DNA of 64,000 nt, taken from the NCBI GenBank assembly GCA_035235625.1, contig CP141144.1, positions 44,266,014 to 44,330,013 of the forward strand, given 5' to 3'. A program made the position numbers and the translations under genes. The DNA is from Saururus chinensis. Taxonomy: Eukaryota; Streptophyta; Magnoliopsida; Piperales; Saururaceae. A model generated the notes under the pieces. It searched no databases, was not told the DNA's origin, and was given only the letters and a program-made list of their open reading frames with translations. Positions within the stretch are counted from its first letter, which is position 1. Each line of letters begins with the position of its first letter. Of the stretch, positions 24,111 to 34,716 are shown piece after piece.

Positions 24111-24504
24111 TATTTGTGTTTTCGTTCATCGCGTGTAATGCGCGCGTCCGGCACGCACTATGTGGCTAAGCCGCACACTGCCCCAAGCAGAGCTAAAAAA
24201 TTTATTTTTTTATTATTTTAATTTCTAAAAATTTTAAAAAATTGTAACTTCCTATCCCGAGCTCCGTTTTGTGCGTTCATGGTACTTTTGAGCTCGTATT
24301 CACGAGCCCTACAAGACTAGACCATTTATCGACTAGTTTTCCCCTATTTATGAAGTGGGTCCCGCCGGTTAGAGCACATTTCCCGAGGCCATAACTTTTG
24401 TTCCCGGTCTCAAATTTTTGTATTTTTCCTTGTCTTAACGAGTTATAATTAGACTTAGGAAAATAATAAAATTTATAAAATATTAGAAAGATAGGGTTAT
24501 TACA
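24111..24504 (-). repeat. 3' LTR fragment of the inverted Gypsy copy
   Basis: On the minus strand it starts tgtaataaccctatctttc at 24504, just after the purine-rich tract taaggggggtagat. It follows the family LTR to a point past the taaaaaaataaattttt region, then ends at about 24111. Confidence 0.75.
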
Positions 24505-24548
24505 ATCTACCCCCCTTAGAGAAATTTTGTCCTCGAAATTTGAATTAT

Positions 24549-27500
24549 TCACTCGTTGAATAATTTAGGATACTTCTTTCTCATCTCGCCTTCCAGTTCC
24601 CAAGTGGCTTCTTCAGAAGAGTGATATTGCCACAACACTTTGACTAAAGGAATCCTTTTTGTCCTAAGGATTTGTTCCTTAAAATCCAAAATTTTAACTA
24701 GTTTTTCTTCAAAGGATAAGTCTGGCTCAAGAGTGATTAAACTCTGATCTAAAACATGCGAGGAGTCTCGAACATATTTCCTTAACATGTATACATGAAA
24801 TACGTTATGAACAATGTCGAGTTGTGGAGGTAATGCTACTCTGTAGGCCACTGCTGCTATTTTATTCAAAATTTCAAATGGTCCTACGAAGCGAGGACAT
24901 AGTTTGCGTTTAATGCCAAATCTCATGACTCCTCGGGTTGGAGAAACCTTCAAAAGTACCTGATCTCCCACGTTGAAGTTGATAGCTTTTCGTCTCTGGT
25001 CAGCATAACTCTTTTGACGACTTTGGGACACCATTAAACGATGCTTGACAAGTTTCACCTTATCTACACACTGTTGCAGAAGTTCAGACTTGATTAATCT
25101 TCGTTCTCCTACTTCATTCCAACATGTCGGCGATCGGTAAGGTCGTCCATACAATGCCTCATAGGGTGCCATACCTATGCTGCTATGATAGCTATTATTG
25201 TAGGCAAATTCGACCAGTGGTAGATGTTCGTCCCAGTTACCCTTCCAATCCATTGCACATGCTCGCAACATATCTTCTAAAGTTTGGATAGTTCTTTCTG
25301 ATTGTCCATCTATTTGTAGGTGGAAAGCAGTACTGAACTTAAGATTTGTGCCTAATTCCTCTTGAAGTCCTTGCCAAAACTTGGAGGTAAATCGACTGTC
25401 TCAATCTGAGATAATCGAAAGTGGTATTCCATGTCGACTCACAATTTCCTTCATGCATAATCTTGCCAAAGAATTTAAGGATTGCTTCCTTCTTAAAGAA
25501 AGAAAATGTGCACTTTTTGTGAGTCAATCTACAATTACCCAAATGGATTCCTGGCCTTGTGAAGTTCTGGGTAGCGCCGAAACAAAATCCATAGTGATAT
25601 GTTCCCACTTCCATTCGGGAATCTCAATCTTTTGAAGGCACCCTGACGGTTTTTGATGTTCAACCTTAACTTGCTAACAAGTTAAACATCTGGAAATATA
25701 TTCTCCTATCTCCTTTTTCATTCCATTCCACCAGAAACTCCTTTTTAAATCTTGATACATTTTTGTTTCCCCTGGGTGGATGGTGTGTCGAGACTGATGC
25801 GCTTCATGTAATAGGTCTTCCCTTAGCTCAGGTATTTTAGGTATTACTAGTCATCCTCGAAATCGAATACTTCCATCAGAGCTCTTGATGAAGTCATGTC
25901 TTTCAAGCTAAGTTTGTACTTCTTTATTACTTTTCTGACTTTCAAGAATATGTTCAACTAGCACCGATCTCACTTCTAGGTTGGCAATGAAAGATTTCAT
26001 ATTTCTAAATTGTATCTCGAGTTGGAAACTTATTATTTTTTCCAACAGTTTCCATTCCTTAATAAGCATGAAGGTTAATTCCCCGGATTTACGACTCAAA
26101 GCATCAGCTACTATGTTATCTTTTCCTGGGTGATACTTAATAGAAAAATCATAATCTTTAAGATATTCAATCCATCATCTTTGTCTCATATTAAGGTCAC
26201 TTTGGGAAAATGTATACTTTAAACTTTGATGATCGGTAAAGACTTCAAACGTTTCCCCATATAAATAGTGCCTCCAAATTTTTAATGCAAAAACTATCGC
26301 TGCTAATTCCAAATCATGAGTAGGGTAGTTACCTTCATGTTTCTTTAATTGCCGTGAAGCGTATGCTATCACTTTTCCGTTTTGCATCAACACACATCCT
26401 AAGCCTCTTCTAGAAGCATCGCTATACACGACAAATCCTCCACTGCCAGATGGCAATGCCAAAACAGGTGCAGTCGTTAATTTTTCCTTTAATTCTAGAA
26501 AACTCCTTTCGCAAGTCTCATCCCAAATAAATTTTACTCCTTTTCTAGTAATTTTGTCAGAGGTAAGGCGATGCTTGAAAATCCAAGTATGAATCTTCGG
26601 TAATAACCCGCAAGGCCTAAGAAACTCCGAATTTCTGTTACGGTCTTTGGTCTTTCCCATTTGATGACCGCTTCTATCTTAGTTGGGTCCACAGATACCC
26701 CATTCTTTGAAACGACATGTCCTAAGAAGACCACTTGTTTCATCCAAAATTCACACTTGCTAAACTTGGCGTATAGTTTATGATTCCTCAACGTTTATAG
26801 AACTACTTGCACATGCACCCGGTGTTCTTCTTGGCTGCTGGAGTAAATGAGAATATCATCGACAAAGACGATCACAAACTTATCCAAGAAGGGCCGAAAA
26901 ACTCTATTTATGAGATCCATGAAGGCAGTTGGCACATTGGTTAAACTGAATGGCATCACTAAAAACTCATAGTGGCCATACTGGGTACAGAAAGCTGTTT
27001 TAGAGATATCCTCATTCCGAATCCTCAACTGATGGTAACCCGATCGCAGATCTATTTTGGAGAAAACTTTGGCCGTCTGCAGCTGATCGAACAAGTCATC
27101 TATACGAGGCAAAGGATATTTGTTCTTTATAGTGATGGCGTTGAGGAGTCTATAGTCAATGCATAATCTCAATGACCCATCCTTGTTTCTCACAAATAAT
27201 ACTTGTGGTGCTCCCCAAGGAGAGATGCTGGGTCGGATAAATCCTTTCTCTAGTAATTCCTGTAATTGACTTTTTAATTCTTTTAACTCTGCAGGAGCCA
27301 TGCGGTATGGTGCCTTAGAGATGAGATTAGTTCCTGGCATCAACTCAATAGAAAAATCTATTTCTCTATCTGGTTGCAGTCCAGAGAGTTCATTCGGAAA
27401 AACGTCAGTGAAATATTTTACTACTTTAATACTTTCTAGTATAGACGTTGTAGCTTCCTCAATTTCCACGGTATTAAGGTAAGCTTGACATCCTTTGGTT

Positions 27501-28885
27501 AAGAGCCGATGAGCCTTGACCGCCGAAATGATACAATGTTTGGAAAAATCGCGAAGCCCATGGAAAATAAAACTCTTTTCTCCTTGAATAAAGGTCACGT
27601 TCTTCTATTTACAATCTATTAACGCTCCATTATCGGCAAACCAATCCATACCTAATATGATGTCAAAGTCGGTCATATCTAGGAGAATGAGGTCAGCCTC
27701 CCACTGACGTTTCTCTAAGGATATAGGTATCTTGTGAAGAAATTCATGAGCTAAAAAGGTTTTTCCCATTGGGGTGGACACTTCTAAAACATATCCTAGA
27801 TTTGAAATAGGATAGCCAAGGCTTAAAGCAAAATTGAACGATATGAAAGAATGTGTCGACCCTAGATCTATCAAGATTTTTGCTATTTTATCCAAGACTA
27901 GAAGGGTTCCTTGAATGACTGTGGTTGACGCTTGAGCTTCCTCAACAGTGATTGCAAAGATCCGACCTTAAGCTTTTGGTTTTTGCTCTGGTCTAGATTC
28001 TTCTTGAGTCTTTCTTTTTGGACAGTCTCTAATCTGATGGCCACATTCTCCACAGGAAAAGCACTTTCCTTCGACAAGATAGCATGATCCGGATGGGTGG
28101 ATTTTATTACATTGAGAGCATTTCTCTAACTACCTCTCTCCCTTTATCTGAGATGGTGATTCTGATGGCTTTTGAAGCTTACGATTAATTTGACTGTTAA
28201 ATGTAAATTTCATCTTCCTTTCATCAGGCCGGAAACCACTGTTTTGTCCTCGATCCTTACGTCCAACCACAAACTCTTGGTAATCCTGCTCTAGGATAGA
28301 GGCCAGTTCTACCGCCTTGGCAAAAGTCGTAGGTTGGTGGCCAATGACTCTTCCTCGTAGTCCATTATTTAGGCCCCTCACAAACTTTCGTGCCTTCTTT
28401 AATTTTGTCGTGCAAAAGTCTGGGGCAAAACGCTGTAACTGTACAAACTTATTCTCATACTAGGCTATTGTTAAAGTTCCTTGTTGCAGATCTAGAAATT
28501 CTTTTTCCTTTCTTTCTTGGACGTGAGGAGGAAAATATTTGCCATATAATACTTCTTTAAACTCATCCCACTTAATATGATCACTGTCTGGAAAGAAATT
28601 CCTTTTTGCAGTAGGCCACCAAAACACAACTTCGCCCGTCATTGAGAAAGTGGCAAGTGGTACTTTACGATCATCTGGGATCTTCATTGCTTTAAAAATT
28701 AGCTCGACCTCAAAGGTCCATTTTTCAGTGGCCTCAAGGCCGTCCTCTCCTGTAAACGTTGGTGCAAGTTTCTTAAAACACTCCAATAGATTATTCTTTT
28801 CATCATGGCTATTTTCTCCTGAACTAGTTGAGTGATTAGAATGATTCGACTGAATCCTTCGGCTTGAAGTTGTTGAGCCATTCAT
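24549..28885 (-). pseudogene. Gypsy gag-pol polyprotein, disrupted
   Basis: Domains in order on the minus strand: gag (28885 to about 28130, FVRGLNNGLRGRVIGHQP), zinc knuckle CFSCGECGHQIRDC at about 28050, protease LIDLGSTHSFIS (the usual active-site DSG serine position reads L), reverse transcriptase 27598-26534 with [18 protein letters not shown] and FVDDILIYS, RNase H with [13 protein letters not shown] and TDHQSLKY, integrase, and a chromodomain-like end WQYHSSEEATWELE. A frameshift near 26600, stops around 28458, 28130, 27602, 26794 and 25672, and TGA at 25401-25403 break it. These proteins would drive copy-and-paste transposition; this copy cannot. The similar fragment at 30030-31298 shares the TGA. 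Confidence 0.9.
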
Positions 28886-29190
28886 TGCATTAGTAAATCC
28901 AGGAAGTGTGTCATAGGATCCCCCATTGTCAAAGTGACCGGCGCATTACCTTCCAATGGAGTCGAACTACTTGCCGATTGGGCATCGTTACCATTAATGT
29001 GCGTCAGCTAAACATGGATTAATACCATCAAGATTTTAAAAAAAATGTACTTTATAACAACCTTGTAGTTATTTACATTAACCAAAAACTAAGTTAGCTA
29101 ATTACAAAACAACTCACATCAAACTGTTATACACATCAAAACTATTTACTCGAGATTTTTACAACCCTTTTTCTCTAAGTAACTAAGACT

Positions 29191-29664
29191 TTAGAGAGGA
29201 AAGGTCATTGCTTTTGGACACTCAAAGAAAAAGTGGGTCATAAGTTCACAAAAGATGCGCCGCTTAGGCATTCCATGCCTTCCGGTCTCCTTCTCTTTGA
29301 GGTGACACTGGAAGTCTTGCTCCTCTACCCATTCAACCTTAGGTGGGGGCAGTTCGTTCAGGTCAAAATCCCTTTCAAGGTCAGCATTTTCACCTTCTTC
29401 CTCTTCCATGGAGGGGTCTTCTTCAGACTCTTCTCCTGGAGTAGGCAAGTCCGGGATAACTATAATTTCATCCATGTCACTATTTGTAGGTAAACCAGGG
29501 ACGTGGCAAACATCAAAATCTTCTGAGTCCGATATTTCGATGAGTGTTTTACCCTTATAGTACATACTCTTGCTACAACTTCCTTCCATTGGAAGCGGCA
29601 ATTTACGAGCAGTAGAATGATATAAATTATTTGACAGAGATGTCTTGTGCATGAGGAGCGACAT
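29191..29664 (-). CDS. Acidic leader ORF of the Gypsy element, 157 aa, with DLNELP motif
   Basis: An uninterrupted ATG-initiated frame lies between the primer binding site and gag, on the same strand as the polyprotein. The product has a Lys/Arg-containing N-terminus and a strongly acidic centre (SDSEDFD, GEESEEDPSMEEEEGENADLE). It then has DFDLNELPPPKVEW and a basic, Cys-containing C-terminus. DLNELP fits the DLNxxP form of the plant EAR repression motif. No known domain is recognised and the function is unknown. It remains open while the neighbouring gag-pol is broken, but it is short enough that this could be luck. Confidence 0.5.
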   Translation of the reverse strand: MSLLMHKTSLSNNLYHSTARKLPLPMEGSCSKSMYYKGKTLIEISDSEDFDVCHVPGLPTNSDMDEIIVIPDLPTPGEESEEDPSMEEEEGENADLERDFDLNELPPPKVEWVEEQDFQCHLKEKETGRHGMPKRRIFCELMTHFFFECPKAMTFPL

Positions 29665-29809
29665 CTATTTTAACTTTACATTAAAAAAATTCATTGAAGT
29701 CATATTAAATAAGAAAATATATGGTAGTAATATTAAAATGGAAAAAATATACGGTAAAAAAATAATAATTGTATTGACTGACTTAATTACTTTTTGGTAG
29801 ACAGTAGAA

Positions 29810-29827
29810 CCTTGGCTCCGATACCAA
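29810..29827 (-). promoter_or_regulatory. Primer binding site of the inverted Gypsy copy
   Basis: The minus strand reads ttggtatcggagccaagg, close to the complement of plant initiator tRNA-Met (tggtatcagagcc). A second partial copy (gttggtatcc at 29861-29870) lies directly beside the LTR end, so this stretch appears to contain a roughly 43-base local duplication. Confidence 0.7.
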
Positions 29828-29869
29828 CTGTAATTAAGTTAGTCAATTTGATTTGGAATGGATACCAAC

Positions 29870-30029
29870 TGTAATACCCCTCATAATCATCATGATTTTT
29901 GAAAACATAACGAATATTAAATACAATTGTCAAGGATCACCGTGTACCAAAAAAAGTAATTAGACATACTTTGTATTATACAAAGATTGCCAAAATTTGG
30001 CATAACATGCCTTTATACATCAGTCAGTA
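29870..30029 (-). repeat. 5' LTR terminal fragment of the inverted Gypsy copy
   Basis: It is the reverse complement of about 32738-32897 in the plus-strand 3' LTR: tgtaatacccctcataatc, tttgaaaacataacgaatat, caaaatttggcataacatgcc. It stops at catcagtcagta, where plus-orientation integrase sequence begins. Confidence 0.8.
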
Positions 30030-31298
30030 AAGACCTTTGCAATTGTATTAAACGAGAGACACACCATCCACCCAGGGGGAACAAAAAAGTATTAAGATTT
30101 AAAAAGGAGTTTCTGGTGGAATGGAATGAAAAAGGATATAGGAGAATATATTTCCAGATGTTTAACTTGTCAGCAAGTTAAGGCTGAACATCAAAAACCG
30201 TCGGGGTGCCTTCAAAAGATTGAGATTACCGAATGGAAGTGGGAACATATCACTATGGATTTTGTTTCGGCGCTACCCAGAACTTCACAAGGCCACGAAT
30301 CCATTTGTGTAATTGTAGATCGACTCACAAAAAGTGCATATTTCCTTCTTTTAAGAAGGAAGCAATCCTTAAATTCTTTGGCAAGATTATACGTGAAGGA
30401 AATTGTGAGTCAACATGGAATACCACTTTCGATTATCTCAGATTGAGACAGTCGATTTACCTCCAAGTTTTGGCAAGGACTTCAAGAGGAATTAGGCATA
30501 AATCTTAAGTTCAGTACTGCTTTCCACCCACAAACAGATGGACAATCAGAAAGAACTATCCCAACTTTAGAAGATATGTTGTGAGCATGTGCAATGGATT
30601 GGAAGGGTAACTAGGACGAACATCTACCACTGGTCAAATTTGCCTACAACAATAGCTATCATAGTAGCATAGGTATGGCACCCTATGAGGCATTGTATGG
30701 ACGACCTTGCCGATTGCTGACATGTTGGAATGAAGTAGGAGAACGAAGATTAATCAAATCTAAACTTCTGCAACAGTGTGCAGATAAGGTGAAACTTGTC
30801 AAGCATCGTTTAATGGTGTCCCAAAGTCATTAAAAGAGTTATGCTGACCAGAGACGAAAAGATATCAACTTCAACCTGGGAGATCAGGCACTTTTGAAGG
30901 TTTCTCCAACCCGAGGAGTCATGAGATTTGGAATTAAAGGCAAATTAAGTCCTCGCTTCGTAGGACCATTTGAAATTTTCGATAAAATAGTAGTAGTGAC
31001 CTATAGATTAGCATTACCTCTGCAACTCGACAATGTTCATAATGTATTTCATGTATCCATGTTAAGGAAATACGTTCGAGACTCCTCGCATGTTCTAGAT
31101 CAGAGTTTAATCACTCTTGAGCCAGACTTATCCTTTGAAGAAAAACTAGTTAAAATTTTGGATTTTAAGGAACAAATCCTGAGGACGAAAAGGATTCCTT
31201 TAGTCAAAGTGTTTTGGCAATATCACTCTTCTGAAGAAGCCACTTGGGAACTGGAAGGCGAGATGAGAAAGAAGTATCCTAAATTATTCAACGAGTGA
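30030..31298 (+). pseudogene. Gypsy integrase and chromodomain-like end, plus strand
   Basis: From about 30052 it is colinear, in opposite orientation, with 25795-24549. Readable blocks include YISRCLTCQQVKAEHQKPSG (integrase zinc-binding end), [15 protein letters not shown] and IVDRLTKSAYF (integrase core), then an open frame 30894-31298 with KVSPTRGVMRFGIKGKLSPR and WQYHSSEEATWELE. There is a TGA at 30444-30446, shared with the inverted copy, and further private stops (for example near 30582, 30612 and 30832). It runs straight into the polypurine tract (aaggggggtagat) and the 3' LTR, so it is the 3' part of the enclosing element. Confidence 0.88.
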
Positions 31299-31342
31299 AT
31301 AATTCAAATTTTGAGGACGAAATTTCTCTAAGGGGGGTAGAT

Positions 31343-32897
31343 TGTAATAACCCTATCTTTCTAATATTTTATAAATTTTATTATTTTCCTAAGTCTAATT
31401 ATAACTCGTTAAGACAAGCAAAAATATGAAAATTTGAGACTAGGAACAAAAGTTACGGCCTCGGGAAATGTTTTCTAACCAGCAGGACCTACTTTATAAA
31501 TAGGGGTAAACTAGTCCATAAATGGTTTAGTCTTGTCGGGCTCATGAATTGTAGTTCAACGGTACCAAGAACACGCAAAACGGAGTTCGGGATAGAAAGT
31601 TACGATTTTTTAAAAAAATTTGAAACTAAAATAATAAAAAAATAATAATTTTTCGGCTCAGCTCGGCGCGGTGCAGCGCGGTGCGCACCGAATGCGGGCA
31701 TGATGTGCGACGAACGCACGTGACGGGCGGCATTCGTCACATGCACCCGCCAGAAAAGGCAGCGCCAACGAGCGCCGGCCATTTCCGGTAGCGGCACCAG
31801 CGGGCGCCCACCGGATTCCGCCTCTCTCCTCCCCTATATAAAGCCACTCCGGCCAGTTTTTCCACCCACATCCGATTTTCAACCCCTTTCACTGTTTTCT
31901 TCATTCCCGACCCATTTTAAGTCCGAATTACGTGATCCAAGACCTGTTTCCCACTAAATCAAGGGTGTTTTACGCACTGGAAGGATTATTTTCTCAAGGT
32001 GACCCCTCTAAGACCTCGAAAAATGTGCCCTTTCTCTAATCTCCCCTTTCACCTTTTTACTGTTCCCAGACCATTTTAAACCCTTTTCAGCCCGTTCAAA
32101 AGCCGTACCCCACTAAATCGAGGGTGCTCTACGCGTTGGGACCGTTATTCTACCAAATTTCCCGCTCGAAGGAAGGATCTTCTACGAGGAGATTTCTTAT
32201 ACCTCGCGTGCATTATAGGTAGGCGGTTTTAAATTCTAATCGTATGCCGAGATTTTGACTCGCCAAAGCTTTGCTAAGGATTTTTTGAAAGAAAATTTTG
32301 TCTTTAAAAGCCTCTCCTCTTTTCGAAAAATTCTCAAAGTTTTGGGTAATCTTACCCTCTGGATAGTCTTTGGTTTCTTGAAACTAAGGGTTATTATGAT
32401 GATTCTGGATACCGCCAAATTTGGCTTCCGGCACGCATAAGACTGGGATATCATGGGAAATTCCCTTTCCTTCCCTCTCCCGTTGCCCCATGAGCGCGGG
32501 TGTAAGTCGTCCGGTATCGCGACATTCTGTGATGATGTTTTTAGATTTTGAAAGAAAGGTGGCACAATATTTCTTTGTGCATATTTTTAGAACTTAACTC
32601 AGCCTACTGAGTATAAATTTACTCACCCACCCTCAGATTCTGCAGGTTTGTGATTTGAATACGAAGAAGTCAACGAAGAGCTTTTCTTTGTAAAATTACA
32701 GTTTTTGTACTTTTCATGTATTCTTTTGTAAATTTTGTACTGACTGATATATAAAGGCATGTTATGCCAAATTTTTGCAATCTTTGTAGAATACAAAGTA
32801 TGTGTAATTACTTTTTTTGGTATATGGTGATCCTTGGCAATTGTATTTAATATTCGTTATGTTTTCAAAAATCATGATGATTATGAGGGGTATTACA
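31343..32897 (+). repeat. 3' LTR of the enclosing Gypsy element, 1,555 bp, complete
   Basis: It starts tgtaataaccc after a polypurine tract and ends ggggtattaca before the target duplication attgt. Internal landmarks are a GC-rich U3 (31660-31810), a TATA box at 31835-31842, two copies of the shared (ccactaaatc.agggtg) block at about 31936 and 32094, and the actgagtataaatttactcac box at about 32601. It is the reference copy for the truncated LTRs at 19430, 24504 and 29870. Confidence 0.88.
31835..31842 (+). promoter_or_regulatory. TATA box of the Gypsy LTR promoter
   Basis: The sequence tatataaa sits in the conserved context cccctatataa.gccactccggcca. That context also occurs at 19903-19910 and, as ctataaaagg, at 62781-62790. 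All three lie at similar distances from their LTR starts. Confidence 0.6.
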
Positions 32898-34716
32898 ATT
32901 GTAACGAAAAAAATTAATGTGTTGTACCGCATTGTTTGTGTCTACGCATCTTTTAGAGGGCTGGCATGTTTCTCAAAACTTTACTTGCCCCCTAATGATG
33001 GTGTGGCCCAAAGTCCACATGTGCAGCCGCATACTCAATCTATTAAAAGGATATTAATTTTTTCAACTAAAATCTTATAAATTTAATGGACGAGTAGTTC
33101 GCCAGTGTTTTAGCTAGCCCACCCCACTTTACATAGACATTAGATTTTGTTGGAGATATACATAGGCAATAGATATTCATCACCGATTATGTTAATGGGG
33201 TGGTCTAGTTAAAAGAGGAGGTGGTCAACTACTCATTCAAAGAGGGTAATTTTCTTCATGTTTTATATAATAAATCTGGGAGCAAAGCAGCATTGAAACC
33301 CTGAATAAAAAATGTCTGTAGGATGCTAGCCTTTGTTCCATCTCCTAAATTCTTCTTTTGGTAAAGTTATCATTAGATCCTTTCATTGGATCAGGATAAT
33401 TCCTAGATTGAGTTTTTTTTTCAGAAGTACTAGACTTCAAATAATGTTGTGGCAATCCTCCTATTGCAAAGTATTATAAACTATAGTAAAAAAAAGTAAA
33501 AAACAATATGTGCAGGACATATATTTGAACAATATGTGTCGTTGGTATATTTGAATGATATGCGTCTACTGCACATTAGATTACCGGGCAGGCAGATCAA
33601 GCTTGGCTGCCCCATTTGTAATGGCCGTTGCGCAATTTTGTGGTGATGCATATGGCACAAGCACCAGCGGAGTGCATACTAATGGGGCTCAAACAAAAAA
33701 AATGTATCATGGAGGAATTCTTCATTGAACTTACATTCGTGGTTGCCCTCACACAAAACAAAATTTCTCCCCTAATATGAAAAATTGACAGAAGATATTC
33801 ATGCTTAATAGACACAAGTTATTTTTACTTATTTCTAGAAACTTGCTAATGAGAACAGCAATTTAAGGGTATTGCAATATATGGCCAACAACTGCAGAGG
33901 AAAAAATCAAGTGAACTAAGTAATAGATGATCAGCATGAACTATGGATGAAAAGATCAAAATGGAAAGGGACAAAAATTGCATCTCTTAATAAAATCAAA
34001 GGAAGGAGATGATCTGAGGTCAACCATATGTAGCATGTTCCATAGTAATCTTAAGTAACAAGCTGTCCCGAGCCAATTCTTCAAAGTTTAACAATGGGAT
34101 GAGACTCACAGTGACTAATGATTAATCACTTAGTTTGATATCCTCAACCAACGATTTCACAAAGTAAAAAACAGCTTGGAATTTTCTTTTGTAAATCAAC
34201 CTAGCCTTCCTTCTGCATATAGTTTTCTAAAGACTAGATCTGGGCTAGAGAATATGTCTTAATTTAGCCCCTTGAACCAGTCAGTTCAACAGGCTTGGTC
34301 ATAAATAATGAAACAAGCATTGATTCTATGAAATTGTATCAATATATATTAGTTTATACTTAGTAGTCATTAACAAGCCCATGTTACAATAAAACATAAT
34401 GGGATTAGGCTTACATGTAACCATTAAAGCTTGAACAAAGTTTTATCCCCTTTGATGAAACTTTGTTAATATTTTATAAATTCTTACATTGTGATTTTGA
34501 TTTAAAGCTTGACTGAGAGTAATTCTCATCTAAAGACTATTAAGATGGTTAATAGTGCATTTATAACTAAATTATGACACCATTGTTAAGAATTTTAAAT
34601 TCCTAACCTTTAATCCAGAGATCAGGTAATGATTTAGATTTATCACTAAAATTGTAGTTTAATGACTATTTTAACTCAGGCCTATTACCATTACAGTTTT
34701 GAAATCTCAAAACATG
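32898..34716. other. Intergenic DNA without a recognised gene
   Basis: The first part should continue the old LTR or flank interrupted at 19430. The rest is AT-rich with no exon-like blocks I can identify. Short open frames (32817-33080, 33597-33815) have no recognisable product. The 3' flank of the kinase exon begins at about 34717, marked by the start of the tandem duplication. Confidence 0.5.

Larger units (their letters stand above)
24111..30029 (-). mobile_element. Inverted Gypsy (Tekay-like) copy lacking most of both LTRs
   Basis: A nearly complete Gypsy internal region lies on the minus strand: primer binding site (29810-29827), leader ORF, gag, protease, reverse transcriptase, RNase H, integrase and chromodomain-like end. 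Its 3' LTR is cut after about 394 bases (24504 down to 24111). Only the last 160 bases of its 5' LTR remain (29870-30029). It belongs to the same family as the enclosing plus-strand element. The truncated LTRs and abrupt joins at 24110/24111 and 30029/30030 suggest recombination between inverted copies rather than simple insertion. Confidence 0.75.
19430..32897 (+). mobile_element. Plus-strand Tekay-like Gypsy element with nested elements, target duplication ATTGT
   Basis: The outer ends are tgtaataaccc (19430) and gaggggtattaca (to 32897). The 5-base sequence attgt occurs immediately outside both, at 19425-19429 and 32898-32902. The two LTRs are in the same orientation and clearly homologous (19430-21870 without its insertion, and 31343-32897). 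The element's own interior survives only as its integrase end (30030-31342). Everything else between the LTRs is later sequence: a solo LTR, part of another LTR family and an inverted Gypsy copy. The chromodomain-like C-terminus and 1.55 kb LTR fit the Tekay/Del lineage. Confidence 0.85.

Noticed and set aside
25339..25614. 91-codon minus-strand frame [13 protein letters not shown]..., repeated almost identically at 30233-30508 on the plus strand
   Set aside because: It is an out-of-frame shadow of the Gypsy integrase. Its repetition only reflects the inverted duplication of that region.
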